A stretch of DNA of 64,000 bases from Acidovorax sp. NCPPB 4044 (GCF_028069655.1 NZ_JAMCOS010000001.1:4618001-4682000), one strand, 5' to 3'; shown: positions 37,208 through 46,066, counted from the stretch's first letter. Notes: generated from the letters alone by a model not told the origin. Translations and numbers: made by a program.

Positions 37208-37639
37208 TCAGTAGTAGCGGCGGATGTTGTCCACGGCGATGCCATTCATCGCGCGGCTCAGGTCGGCCATGATGCGGGCGTCGTACAGGGCCGCATTCCA
37301 GGTCTTTTCGTCTTCGGCTTCACGGCGGCGGGCTTCCTTCCAGGCCTGGAAGCCTGCGCGCAGCGCGGCAGCCGTGCGGCGGACGGGGCCGGCCAGCAGG
37401 GCCAGGGCGGCGAAGGCGATCAGCCAGAGCACCATCCAGGCGGCGAGCGCATGGCCTTCGCCCCAGGTGTCAAGCACTTGGTTGGCCACCACCAGCACGG
37501 CGGCGACAACGGCGGCCAGCAGCAGGGAGGAGGCACCGCGCGCGCCATCGAAGGCGTTCTTCAGCGTGGAAGCAGCCTGTTCGGCACGTGCCACGCCAGC
37601 ATGTTCGGTACGGTAGTCGATGTGTACAAAGTTCGTCAT
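37208..37639 (-). CDS. Small membrane protein with two transmembrane helices
   Basis: A 143-residue protein of unknown function, starting MTNFVHIDYRTEHAG at 37639. Two adjacent hydrophobic segments lie near residues 38-58 (SSLLLAAVVAAVLVVANQVL) and 66-85 (AAWMVLWLIAFAALALLAGP). A charged helix follows (FQAWKEARRREAEDE), and the tail ends DNIRRYY. The frame is open 35 codons further upstream, but that part is unlike a protein start. It is a single gene with its own terminator. Confidence 0.8.
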   Translation of the reverse strand: MTNFVHIDYRTEHAGVARAEQAASTLKNAFDGARGASSLLLAAVVAAVLVVANQVLDTWGEGHALAAWMVLWLIAFAALALLAGPVRRTAAALRAGFQAWKEARRREAEDEKTWNAALYDARIMADLSRAMNGIAVDNIRRYY

Positions 37640-37766
37640 GGTGTAAGACCCTTTCAGTCGCTTGTGGCGAAGTTGCCGGGCGAATGCAGGTATCTTAGGG
37701 TTTACCCCATGACTGTTCCACTTTATATTTTGAATCCCAGACATTCAGAATCGTGATGGCCAACCC

Positions 37767-38768
37767 ATGCAACCCATCAATTTCCGCTCACTCGACCTGA
37801 ATCTGCTGCGCGTCTTCGACGAAGTCATGGGCGAACGCAACTTGACCCGCGCGGCCGAGAAGCTGTCGCTGACCCAGCCCGCGGTGAGCAACGCCCTGCG
37901 GCGGTTGCGCGAGGTGCTCGGCGACGATCTCGTGGTGCGCAAGGGCCAGGGCGTGGAGCCCACGCCGCGCGCGCTGGCCCTGTGGCCTCCGGTCCGGCAG
38001 GCCCTGGCCCAGTTGCAGCAGTCGCTGGCGCCGGGCGCGTTCGATCCGGCATCCGCCAATTCCACCTTCGTGCTTGCGATGGCCGATGCCACGGGCGCGA
38101 CACTGATTCCGCCGTTGGTGGAGATCGTGGAACGCGAGGCACCGGGGGTGTCGCTGCGCGTGGTGCCGCTCACCACGCGGGACCCGCGCGGCCTGCTGGA
38201 CGACGACTCCACCGACATGGCGGTGGGCTACTTCCCCGCCGTCATGGCCGACCTCACCGCGCGCGCGCAGACCGACAGCGTGATCGCGCACGAAAGCCTG
38301 CGGCTCTACGACGGCGAATACGTGTGCGTGATGCGGCAGGACCATCCCCTGGCAAGGGAGCCGCTGACGCTGGACCAGTACTGCGCCGCCCGCCACCTGC
38401 TCGTGAGCTTCTCGGGCAAGCCGTATGGCTTCATCGACGAAGCGCTCACCGCGCTCGGGCGCGAACGGCGCATCGTGCTCACCGTGAACCAGTTCTTCAC
38501 GGCCGGCCGCGTGGTGGCGACCACCGACCTGCTCACCGTGCTTCCGCGCCATTTCGTGGGGGTGGCCAGCCTGGGCGGGGAACTCCTCTGGCGGCCCTTG
38601 CCCATGCCGCTTCCCACCGTGCATGTGGATGCGCTCTGGCACCGCCGCCGCCGCCATGACGCCGCCCACCGCTGGCTGCGGGATGCCATGGCCCGATCGG
38701 CCCTGCACACGGCGGCGCAAACGCCGGCAGCGCGGGCACGCCCGGCAGCCGACAATCCGCGGACATGA
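37767..38768 (+). CDS. LysR-type regulator
   Basis: A 333-residue LysR protein of the NodD/NahR-like group: FRSLDLNLLRVFDEVMGERNLTRAAEKLSLTQPAVSNALRRLR, then an effector domain beginning near residue 95 and a long Ala/Arg-rich tail. The usual length is about 300, so about 30 residues are extra at the C-terminus. Its stop overlaps the start of the metallophosphoesterase gene by 4 bp. Its target is unknown; the small membrane protein gene at 37208-37639 is divergent and about 127 bp away. Confidence 0.85.
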   Translation: MQPINFRSLDLNLLRVFDEVMGERNLTRAAEKLSLTQPAVSNALRRLREVLGDDLVVRKGQGVEPTPRALALWPPVRQALAQLQQSLAPGAFDPASANSTFVLAMADATGATLIPPLVEIVEREAPGVSLRVVPLTTRDPRGLLDDDSTDMAVGYFPAVMADLTARAQTDSVIAHESLRLYDGEYVCVMRQDHPLAREPLTLDQYCAARHLLVSFSGKPYGFIDEALTALGRERRIVLTVNQFFTAGRVVATTDLLTVLPRHFVGVASLGGELLWRPLPMPLPTVHVDALWHRRRRHDAAHRWLRDAMARSALHTAAQTPAARARPAADNPRT

Positions 38769-39616
38769 AGATCCAACTGCTGTCCGACCTGCACCTGGAG
38801 GCCCACCCCGCGTTCCAGCCCAGCCCCGCCCCGGGCGCCGACCTGCTCGTCCTGGCAGGCGATATCGGTTCCTACCAGAGCGGCTCCCGCCTGGCGGACG
38901 ACGATTTCGGGCTCGCGCGCTTCTCCCCGTTGCCGCAATACGCCGGCTGGCCCGTGCCGGTGCTGTTCGTCCCGGGCAACCACGAATACGACATGGCCGA
39001 CTTCGACGCGGGCCGCGAACGGCTGCGCGCCACGTGCGACCGCCTCGGCCTGCAATGGCTGGACCGCACGACCGCGGTGCGCGGCGGCGTGCGCTTCGTG
39101 GGCACCACGCTGTGGAGCGACTTCGATGCGCTCGCCTGGGGCAAGAGCGGCGAAGGCACGGACACCACCCAGCTGCTGCGCCACCGCGACAAGGCGTTCC
39201 GCGCCGCCAATTTCTACCTGCGCAAGACCGGCGGCACGCGCGGCGGCGAGCCGTTCCTGGCCGAGCCGATGCGCGAGGAAGCGCTGTCCTGCCAGCGCTG
39301 GCTGCGGGAGGCGCTGCAAGAGCCGTTCGATGGCCCCACGGTAGCGGTCACCCACTTCGCGCCCAGCCTGCGCAGTGCCGATCCGCGCTATGGGCTGGTG
39401 CCGGGCACGGCGGGTTTCTGCAACGCGCTCGACGACCTCCTGCCCCACGCGCAGGTCTGGATGCATGGCCACCTGCATGCGCCGAGCGACTACACCGCGC
39501 AGGGCACCCGTGCGGACGGCAGCGCGTGGCAATGTCGCGTGGTCGCCAATCCGCTGGGGTATGCCGGCAAGGGCGAGCAGGAAACCTTCCGCCCGCATTT
39601 CACGGTCACCGTATGA
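38765..39616 (+). CDS. Calcineurin-like metallophosphoesterase
   Basis: A 283-residue metallophosphoesterase. The five family motifs are visible: SDLHLE, LAGDIG, PGNHEYD, VTHFAPS and HGHLHAPSDY. Each supplies metal ligands of the two-metal centre. The substrate is unknown. It is translationally coupled to the LysR gene through ATGA. Confidence 0.88.
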   Translation: MKIQLLSDLHLEAHPAFQPSPAPGADLLVLAGDIGSYQSGSRLADDDFGLARFSPLPQYAGWPVPVLFVPGNHEYDMADFDAGRERLRATCDRLGLQWLDRTTAVRGGVRFVGTTLWSDFDALAWGKSGEGTDTTQLLRHRDKAFRAANFYLRKTGGTRGGEPFLAEPMREEALSCQRWLREALQEPFDGPTVAVTHFAPSLRSADPRYGLVPGTAGFCNALDDLLPHAQVWMHGHLHAPSDYTAQGTRADGSAWQCRVVANPLGYAGKGEQETFRPHFTVTV

Positions 39617-39747
39617 TGGCCCCGGGATCGCCCCGCAGGGCCTTTCCGACGCCCGAGCGCACGGCACCACAAAGATGACCCAGGTCAAGACAACAGGCAC
39701 AGGCGCGCTTTAGTCTTCAAACACCATCTTGTGGAAACCATCCAACC

Positions 39748-40173
39748 ATGAACATCCTCCTGGCCGTCGACGGCAGCGCCTACACCAAGAAAATGCTGGC
39801 CTATCTCGCCACGCACGACGAGTTGCTCGCAGGCGGCACGCACGACGTGACCGTCATCACCGTGCAATCGCCGCTGCCGCCCCGGGCACGGGCCGCCCTG
39901 GGCAAGGACGTGGTCGAGAAGTACTACGCCGACGAGGCCGACAAGGTCACCAACCCGGTCGTCAAGTTCCTGGCACGCCACGGCATCACGGCCAAGCGCC
40001 TCGTGAAGACCGGCCCCGTGGGCGAAACCATCGCCAAGGTGGCGGATGCCGGCCAGTACGACCTGCTGGTCATGGGCTCCCACGGCCACGGTGCGCTCGG
40101 CAAGCTCGTGATGGGGTCGGTCAGCACCCAGGTGCTGGCCAGCAGCCGCGTGCCGGTGCTGCTGGTGCGCTGA
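39748..40173 (+). CDS. Universal stress protein (UspA family)
   Basis: A 141-residue single-domain Usp protein. It begins MNILLAVDGSAYTKKML and has the ATP-binding pattern G-x2-G-x9-G-S in MGSHGHGALGKLVMGSVS, then PVLLVR. Such proteins bind ATP and are induced under stress. It stands alone between the phosphoesterase gene and a convergent TetR gene. Confidence 0.9.
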   Translation: MNILLAVDGSAYTKKMLAYLATHDELLAGGTHDVTVITVQSPLPPRARAALGKDVVEKYYADEADKVTNPVVKFLARHGITAKRLVKTGPVGETIAKVADAGQYDLLVMGSHGHGALGKLVMGSVSTQVLASSRVPVLLVR

Positions 40174-40278
40174 GAGCACCCCGCCCCGCAGCCCCAGCAC
40201 AGCCAGCAGCCGAGGAACAGGCGGGCCCTCCCCGGTCAGACGGCCGCGGAGCAGGGCATGCCAGCAGACGCCGTGGAA

Positions 40279-40359
40279 CGGGCTTCGCCCGGCCACCGGC
40301 GTCGTCTCCCTTCCCACGACGCGCAGCGTCGTGAGAGAAGGGGGAAGGCGCGCAGCGCC
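40279..40359. repeat. Cluster of hairpins (REP-like intergenic element)
   Basis: Three GC-rich hairpins follow in a row: CGGGC/GCCCG around 40279-40291, ACGACGC-GCA-GCGTCGT (40316-40332) and GGCGC-GCA-GCGCC (40347-40359). CTCCCTTCCC and GGGGGAAGG flank the middle one. The element lies between convergent uspA and the TetR gene and could act as a terminator or a REP-type repeat. I saw no second copy in the window. Confidence 0.5.
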
Positions 40360-40375
40360 TCAGGGGGATGTCCCT

Positions 40376-40999
40376 CTACCTCGCCCCCAGCCCGTCGAAG
40401 CAGGTCTGCACCGCCCAGTCGATGATCTGCCCATCGGTGTAGCCGCCCTGCTCGCGCAGCATCGACAGCAGCGGATCGGCGGTGCGCGCGTAGAGCGAAT
40501 AGAGGATCACCTCGGCCGGCAGCACGCGGCTCAGTTGCCCACCCTTCTGGGCCTGGTCGATCCACTGCGTGATGCGTTCGCTCACGCCCTGCAGGGCGCT
40601 CTGGTAGGCGGTGCATTCGCGCAAGGGACGCTCCAGGCCCGAGTTGCGGCTCAGCAGCAGGGGAAGCTCGTCGGTGAGCTGCAGCGAGAGCAGCCAGCGC
40701 AGGAGCTGGCGCAGGCACTCGAAGGGCGGGGTGTCGGCGGGCAGGCCGTCGAGGAATTCGCTCAGGCGGTCCACGGCGTGGGCCATGGCGGCGGCGCAAA
40801 GGTCCTCCTTGCCGGAGAAATGCTTGTAGAGGCTGGCCTTGGCGACGCCCACCTCGGCGGCCACTTCTTCCAGCGTCATCGCCTCGAAGCCCTTCTCGCC
40901 CAGCAGCCGGCCCGCGGCGGCCACGATGGCCTGGGCGCGGGCCTCGTGCATCTGCGCCTTGAAGGAACGGCGGGGTGGAACGGACGTGTTCATGTTCAC
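40376..40999 (-). CDS. TetR-family regulator
   Basis: A 207-residue TetR repressor. The N-terminal helix-turn-helix is MTLEEVAAEVGVAKASLYKHFSGKEDL near residues 41-67. The C-terminal ligand domain ends with QIIDWAVQTCFDGLGAR. The start is at 40999 (MNMNTS) or two codons later. The target is unknown. The next gene upstream, a LysR gene, is on the same strand and about 50 bp away. Confidence 0.87.
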   Translation of the reverse strand: MNMNTSVPPRRSFKAQMHEARAQAIVAAAGRLLGEKGFEAMTLEEVAAEVGVAKASLYKHFSGKEDLCAAAMAHAVDRLSEFLDGLPADTPPFECLRQLLRWLLSLQLTDELPLLLSRNSGLERPLRECTAYQSALQGVSERITQWIDQAQKGGQLSRVLPAEVILYSLYARTADPLLSMLREQGGYTDGQIIDWAVQTCFDGLGAR

Positions 41000-41048
41000 A
41001 TCTTAGGCCCTGTGTCAAGGGCTTCGGAGGGACCGGGGCGGGGCCCTG

Positions 41049-41966
41049 TCACGTGGCGGACGCCAGCGTGCGGGCAGCCGTGGCGGTGAGGGCCTCGGTG
41101 AGGGAGTCGAGCACTTCGGACTCCAGATTCCAGCAGTGCCAGTAGAGCTGGATCGGCAGCGCATGGCCGGGCGCGAGGTCCACCAGGGTGCCGGCGGCCA
41201 GCGCGGGCCGGGCGAGCAGTTCCGGCACCACGCCCGCGCCCCACCCCGCGATCGCGGCGCGCACCTGGCCCTCGGAGCTGGGCAGGAAGAGGTGGTGCAG
41301 CGCCACCCGCTTGAGCCCGAACGCCCGCATCATGAATTCGGCCGGCATGTCGTCCTTGCGGTTGAACGACAGGAAGGGCACGTCGCGGCAGCTGTGCGGC
41401 GTGAGGCCCTGCGGCAGATGCCGCTCCACCAGCCCCGGCGAGGCCACCGCAACGTAGCGCATGGCGCCCAGCGGCACGACCTTGCAGCCCCGCAGCGCCT
41501 GTTTGAGCGTGGTCACGCAGCCGAGCACCTGGCCCGACCGCAGCCATTCCTGCGTGAAATCCTGGTCGTCCACGATGATCTCCAGCGGCAGCCGCTGGCG
41601 GGCCAGGTCGTGCAGCGCGTCGAGCGCCCAGGTGGCGATGCTGTCGGCATTGACCGCGATGGCGATGCGCTCGTCCTCGCGGGCGCCGCCGGGTGCGCTG
41701 GGCGCGAGGTCCTGCAGGTCGCGCTCCAGGTCGGCGCGCAGCAGGCGCAACTGCTTGGTGTGCTTGAGCAGCAGCTGCCCCGCGCTCGTGGGCTTGAGCG
41801 GGCGGCTGCGCACGATGAGCACCGAGCCCACCTGCGCCTCCAGGGCGCGCAGCCGCTGCGAGACGGCCGACTGGGTGACGTTCAGGCGCTGGGCGGCGCG
41901 CTCGAAACCCCCCTCTTCCACGATGGCGGCCAGGCATTCCAGGGCGGCGGGATCGAAGGTGCTCAT
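41049..41966 (-). CDS. LysR regulator of the ArgP/LysG type
   Basis: A 305-residue LysR protein. The DNA-binding part (LECLAAIVEEGGFERAAQRLNVTQSAVSQRLRALEAQVGSVLIVR) is characteristic of ArgP/LysG, as is the FLSFNRKDD-type segment. ArgP/LysG proteins sense basic amino acids and usually control an exporter such as ArgO/LysE. Here the divergent neighbour is a D-amino-acid dehydrogenase, so the regulator may sense an amino acid and control its oxidation. An inverted repeat in the 89-bp divergent region fits a LysR site. Confidence 0.84.
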   Translation of the reverse strand: MSTFDPAALECLAAIVEEGGFERAAQRLNVTQSAVSQRLRALEAQVGSVLIVRSRPLKPTSAGQLLLKHTKQLRLLRADLERDLQDLAPSAPGGAREDERIAIAVNADSIATWALDALHDLARQRLPLEIIVDDQDFTQEWLRSGQVLGCVTTLKQALRGCKVVPLGAMRYVAVASPGLVERHLPQGLTPHSCRDVPFLSFNRKDDMPAEFMMRAFGLKRVALHHLFLPSSEGQVRAAIAGWGAGVVPELLARPALAAGTLVDLAPGHALPIQLYWHCWNLESEVLDSLTEALTATAARTLASAT

Positions 41967-42000
41967 GGCGGCAGAATCATTAGGGGAACTGATGAATTTG

Positions 42001-42018
42001 GAGGAAGTTTAATTCCTC
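42001..42018. promoter_or_regulatory. Candidate LysR operator in front of dadA
   Basis: GAGGAA-GTTTAA-TTCCTC is a perfect 6-bp inverted repeat. It lies between the divergent LysR (start 41966) and dadA (start 42056) genes. Control by that LysR protein is an inference. Confidence 0.4.
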
Positions 42019-42055
42019 TTCAAAAAAAAAGACGCCGCAAGCACACTGCGCAGCT

Positions 42056-43390
42056 ATGAAAACCATCGTCCTCGGCGCCGGCATCATCGGCATCAGCACC
42101 GCGTGGCATCTGGCCGAGCGCGGCCACGAAGTCACCGTCGTCGACCGCCAGCCCGACGCGTCGCTGGAGACGAGCTACGCCAATGCAGCGCAGATCTCGG
42201 TGAGCTATTGCGAGCCCTGGGCGAACCGTGATGCGCCCTGGAAGGCGCTCAAGTGGATGTTCGACAAAGAGGCGCCGCTGCTGTTCCGCCCGCAGCTCGA
42301 CCCCGAGCAATGGCGCTGGGGCCTGAAGTTCCTCGCGCAGTGCAACGACACGGCCTTCGCGCGCAACGTGCAGCAGATCGTGGCCCTGGGCGCCTACAGC
42401 CACGCCACGCTCAAGGACATGGTGCGCGCCACGGGCATCGAGTACCACCGGCTCGAACGCGGCATCGCCCATTTCTACACCGACCAGAAATCCTTCGAGG
42501 CCGCCGGCCACGCCGTCGAGCTGATGCGGCAATACGGAGTGCAGCGCCGCCTCGTGAGCCGCGACGAGCTGCTGCAGATCGAGCCGGCGTTCCGCGCCTA
42601 CGGCGACCGCATCACCGGCGGCACCTATACGAGCACCGACGAGAGCGGCGATGCGCGCGTGTTCACCCAGGCGCTCGCGCGCCGCTGCGCCGAGCGCGGC
42701 GTGCAGTTCCTCTTCGGCCACGATGTCGTGCGGCTGCAGCGGACGGGCGATGCCATCGACTCCGTCGCCGTGCGCTCCCGCGAGCCCGGTGCCGCGGTGC
42801 AGGACCTGCGCGCCGACGCCTTCGTGGCGGCCTGCGGTTCCTACACGGCGCCGCTGCTGCGCACGGTGGGCGTGCACTTGCCCATCTACCCCGGCAAGGG
42901 CTACAGCGCCACCTTCCCGCTGCTGCGGCCCGAGGGCGCGCCCATGGTGTCCACCATCGACGACGGCAAGAAGATCGCCATGAGCCGGCTGGGCAACGTG
43001 CTGCGCGTGGCCGGCACCATCGAGCTGGGCGGCTTCGACCTGTCGCTGGACAGTCCGCTCGCCCGCGCGCGCTGCCACATGCTCTCGCGCCGCATCGCCG
43101 AGATCCTGCCCGGCGTGTGCGACACGCGCACGCCCGAGGAAGGCGGCGATCCGCAGTACTGGACCGGCCTGCGCCCGGCCACGCCGACCAACATCCCCTT
43201 CATCGGCCGCACGCGCGTGGGCCGGCTCTGGGTGAACGCCGGCCACGGCACGCTCGGCTGGACGCACGGCGCGGGCTCGGGCAAGGCCATGGCCGAGCTG
43301 CTGAGCGGCGAACGCCCGGCGATGGATTTCGGCTTCCTGGGATTCGACGCACGCCAGAGCCCGGCGCGCGGCGCACCGGTGACGGCCTGA
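42056..43390 (+). CDS. dadA: D-amino acid dehydrogenase
   Basis: A 444-residue FAD enzyme oxidising D-amino acids (D-alanine in the classical case) and passing electrons to quinone. The dinucleotide fold is KTIVLGAGIIGISTAWHLAERGHEVTVVDR at the N-terminus. Also seen are YANAAQISVSYCEPW, YPGKGYSATFP, GLRPATPTNIPFIGRT and NAGHGTLGWTHGAGSGKAMAEL. The length is normal for DadA. No alanine racemase gene (dadX) is adjacent. Confidence 0.9.
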   Translation: MKTIVLGAGIIGISTAWHLAERGHEVTVVDRQPDASLETSYANAAQISVSYCEPWANRDAPWKALKWMFDKEAPLLFRPQLDPEQWRWGLKFLAQCNDTAFARNVQQIVALGAYSHATLKDMVRATGIEYHRLERGIAHFYTDQKSFEAAGHAVELMRQYGVQRRLVSRDELLQIEPAFRAYGDRITGGTYTSTDESGDARVFTQALARRCAERGVQFLFGHDVVRLQRTGDAIDSVAVRSREPGAAVQDLRADAFVAACGSYTAPLLRTVGVHLPIYPGKGYSATFPLLRPEGAPMVSTIDDGKKIAMSRLGNVLRVAGTIELGGFDLSLDSPLARARCHMLSRRIAEILPGVCDTRTPEEGGDPQYWTGLRPATPTNIPFIGRTRVGRLWVNAGHGTLGWTHGAGSGKAMAELLSGERPAMDFGFLGFDARQSPARGAPVTA

Positions 43391-43436
43391 CCCCACCCCT
43401 TGGGGAAGGCAGCATGGCGGCGCTACGATCGCCGCC

Positions 43437-43991
43437 ATGTCGCCTTCCCATTTTTTATTCCTGAACGCCTCCACCCGCGAGCCGGGGCACGTCGGCAACA
43501 CCGAGTGGCTGGCCCGCCAGGCCGCGGCCGCGCTGCCCGAAGGCGCCGCGCAGACCTGGCTGCACCTCGCGCGCCTGGACCTGCCGCCCTTCGTGGACCT
43601 GCGCCACACGGCCGGCACCTATCCCGCGCCCGAAGGCGATCTGCGCACGCTGCTGGACGCCACGCTGGAGGCCACCGAGATCGTGTTCGTGGCGCCGGTC
43701 TACTGGTTCAGCATCCCGTCCACGCTCAAGACCTACCTGGACCACTGGAGCGCCTGGATGCGCGTGCCGGGCCTGGATTTCAAGGAGCGCATGGCCGCCA
43801 AGACGCTCGGGCTGGTCGCCACCAGCGGCGACCGCGCCAAGGCGCAGCCCATGGTCGATTCGGTGCAGCTGTGCGCGCAGTTCCTCGGCATGCGCTTCCG
43901 CGGCGCGCTCTGGGGCAAGGGCGGCCCGCCGGGCGCCGTGCAGGCCGACACGTCGGCCGTGCAGCAGTCCGCTACATTTTTAATAGCATAA
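43437..43991 (+). CDS. NAD(P)H-dependent FMN reductase-like flavoprotein
   Basis: A 184-residue flavodoxin-like protein. FMN-binding features are FLNASTREPGHVGNTEWLARQ at the start and FVAPVYWFSIPSTLKTYLDHWSAW near residues 80-105. The last seven residues (SATFLIA) and the TAA stop are encoded by a copy of the dispersed repeat that begins at 43971, so the native C-terminus may have been replaced. The electron acceptor is unknown. Confidence 0.82.
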   Translation: MSPSHFLFLNASTREPGHVGNTEWLARQAAAALPEGAAQTWLHLARLDLPPFVDLRHTAGTYPAPEGDLRTLLDATLEATEIVFVAPVYWFSIPSTLKTYLDHWSAWMRVPGLDFKERMAAKTLGLVATSGDRAKAQPMVDSVQLCAQFLGMRFRGALWGKGGPPGAVQADTSAVQQSATFLIA

Positions 43992-44020
43992 AAACCAATG
44001 GATCCGGCGGCATCCGGGCT
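43971..44020 (+). repeat. Dispersed palindromic repeat, copy B (degenerate)
   Basis: GCTACATTTTTAATAGC, then CCAATGGATCCGGCGGCAT. The right half is identical to copy A over ATGGATCCGGCGGCAT, while the palindromic half is shortened. The copy overlaps the 3' end of the FMN reductase gene and reaches the stop of the M14 peptidase gene. Confidence 0.75.
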
Positions 44021-45278
44021 ATTTGCCTGAAATCCCGCCGGCCGGGGTGTCGGTGGCGGCGAGGTGGGTGTCCATCCACCGGAGCAGGTCGCGCCACATC
44101 TGCCGCACCTGCTGGTCGTCGGGCATGCGCAGCTCGTGCTGCAGTTCGATGGTGACCACCGGCATGCCCTGGCGCACGCTGCCGTAGTGGCCCAGCGATC
44201 CGGGGAAGATGCCGAGCTGGTCGAGCCGCAGCTGCCCCAGCCGGCTGGGCGGCGGCAGCGGGCCGTCGTAGTCGAGCACTCCGTAGGGCGCGTGGATGCT
44301 GACGACCAGGTCCGGCCGGAAGCCTTCCATCTGCGTGTGCAGGAAGCGCGATTCGGGCTCCGACAGCGGCTCGGGGCCGGGCCAGCGGCGCGGATCGCGG
44401 CGGGTGCGCTTTTCCCAGTAGAGCGGCGCGTCGCGCTCCCAGTTCGGCGTGGGGAAGTTGCGGTTCAGGTCCACGCCGCGGGCATTCACGCGCGTGGCCG
44501 GCCGGGCCAGCAGGCCGTCGGGGTTGAGCACCGGGATGAAGCGCCAGTGCACGGCCTGCCGCGAGGCCGGCAGCGGCTGGCCCGCGAAGCCGATCCAGCG
44601 CAGCGCGAGCGATGCCGAGGTGAGTTCGTCGCCATGGATGGCGCCCACCACCAGCACGCGCAGCGGCTCCGGCGCGCCGGGAGCGCCCGCGGCGGGCGCC
44701 ACGTCGCGCCAATAGAGCGGCGTGCCCTTGCGCGAGCGCGCGCCGCTCTCGGACAGCCGCGTGGATTCGCACAGCGCCCGGTCCACCGTGGGCAGGCGGG
44801 GCAGCAGCTGCGCGCAGGCGGCCACCGATTCGGCCGCGCCCGGTGGCGGCACGGGCACGGGGACCTGGGCGGCGGGCACCGGCGCAGCGCCCGGCCCGGG
44901 CGATGGGGCGTTGCGGCCTGCGGCCGGCGCCGCCCCGCGCGGTGCGGAGGCCACTGCGGGCGATGCCGCCGGACCCGAGGCGCCCGGCACGGCCGCCGGC
45001 GCCGCGGACCGTTCGGCCGGCGCGCCGAGCACGACCACCGAGTGGTAGCCGGCATCGGCATGCCCGGTGCCAAGGTGGCCGCGGCCCAGCGTGACGACCG
45101 CATCGGACGCGGCCCCGCCGCCCTGCCCGGCGGGCTGCAGCGCGCGCGGATCCCAGATTGATGCGCCCATCGCGGCCAGCGCCAGCACGGCCGCCGGGGG
45201 CAGCAGCCACAGTGCGCCGGGCCGGGGGCCGCGCGGCGCGGCGGGCACCCCGGGGGTGCCGGAATCGTGCGCCGCCAT
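44019..45278 (-). CDS. Membrane-anchored M14-family zinc carboxypeptidase/amidase
   Basis: A 419-residue protein. Residues 21-43 form a membrane anchor (ALWLLPPAAVLALAAMGASIW). Residues about 75-150 are a Pro/Ala linker. The M14 peptidase domain has the zinc pair in GAIHGDELTSASL, NARGVDLNRNFPTPNW (substrate Asn-Arg), the third ligand in SIHAPYGVLDYDGP and the catalytic Glu in TIELQHE. It resembles MpaA-type murein peptide amidases, with the domain probably in the periplasm. It overlaps the preceding hydrolase gene by one base (TGATG), so they are coupled. Confidence 0.85.
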   Translation of the reverse strand: MAAHDSGTPGVPAAPRGPRPGALWLLPPAAVLALAAMGASIWDPRALQPAGQGGGAASDAVVTLGRGHLGTGHADAGYHSVVVLGAPAERSAAPAAVPGASGPAASPAVASAPRGAAPAAGRNAPSPGPGAAPVPAAQVPVPVPPPGAAESVAACAQLLPRLPTVDRALCESTRLSESGARSRKGTPLYWRDVAPAAGAPGAPEPLRVLVVGAIHGDELTSASLALRWIGFAGQPLPASRQAVHWRFIPVLNPDGLLARPATRVNARGVDLNRNFPTPNWERDAPLYWEKRTRRDPRRWPGPEPLSEPESRFLHTQMEGFRPDLVVSIHAPYGVLDYDGPLPPPSRLGQLRLDQLGIFPGSLGHYGSVRQGMPVVTIELQHELRMPDDQQVRQMWRDLLRWMDTHLAATDTPAGGISGK

Positions 45279-46066
45279 CAGTGCACCACCCGCACGGAGG
45301 AGGAGCCGAGGAAATCCAGCACCGCGGCGTCGAAATTGTCGGGGTCTTCCAGCTGCGGCCAGTGGCCGACGTGGGGCAGGCTCAGGTGGCGCGCATCCGG
45401 CAGCACATGCGCCAGCGCCTGCAGCGCCTCGGGCGGCATGCACGGGTCCTGCGCGCCGCTCACCAGCAGCGTGGGCATGGCGAGGTGGGCCAGATCGGAC
45501 GCATCGCGCGCGAAGGCGGGCAGCAGGTCGAGCGCGCGCCGGAAGGTGGCGCGGTGCACCAGCCCCATGGCGTGCCCCGCGAGGCGCGCGCCCTCGGGGT
45601 GCGCCCCCGTGCCGGACTGGCGCGGCACCAGCAGCTGGGCGATGCGCTCCATCGATTCGCCGCCTTCCAGCGCCTGCAGCCGCGGCGCCACCCAGGTGCG
45701 CAGGCCTTCGCCGTCGAGCGCCGGGCCGCCCGCGCAGAGCACGAGCCGGCCCACGCGGCGCGGCGCGCGCGCGGCCACTTCCACGGCCACCATCGCCCCG
45801 AGGCCATGGCCGATGAGCGTGGCGCCTTCGGCGCACTGCAGCGCATCGAGCAGCGCGATGCAGCTCTGCGCGAGGCCCTTGAAGCCGTAGGGTTCGATGG
45901 GGGCGCTGTGGCCGTAGCCCGGCATGTCCCAGGCGACGGCACGGTAGCCGGCGCTGGCGAGGGTTTCGACCTGGGGAGCGAACGTCAGGTGGCCGCCGTC
46001 CGCATCGTGCAGCATGAGCACGGTGGGGCCGGCGCCGAGGGTGGTGAAGGTGGGAAGCAGGGCCAT
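45278..46066 (-). CDS. Alpha/beta hydrolase-fold protein with Gly at the nucleophile position
   Basis: A 262-residue alpha/beta hydrolase: VLMLHDADGG (oxyanion loop), WDMPGYGHS, LLVSGAQDPCMP (acid) and LPHVGHWPQLEDP (His). The nucleophile elbow reads LIGHGLGAM where GHSLGG is expected, so the catalytic Ser is Gly; the codon is GGC. Either it is inactive, works without a Ser nucleophile, or has a binding role. The start at 46066 gives the normal length. It is coupled to the M14 peptidase gene downstream. Confidence 0.82.
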   Translation of the reverse strand: MALLPTFTTLGAGPTVLMLHDADGGHLTFAPQVETLASAGYRAVAWDMPGYGHSAPIEPYGFKGLAQSCIALLDALQCAEGATLIGHGLGAMVAVEVAARAPRRVGRLVLCAGGPALDGEGLRTWVAPRLQALEGGESMERIAQLLVPRQSGTGAHPEGARLAGHAMGLVHRATFRRALDLLPAFARDASDLAHLAMPTLLVSGAQDPCMPPEALQALAHVLPDARHLSLPHVGHWPQLEDPDNFDAAVLDFLGSSSVRVVH

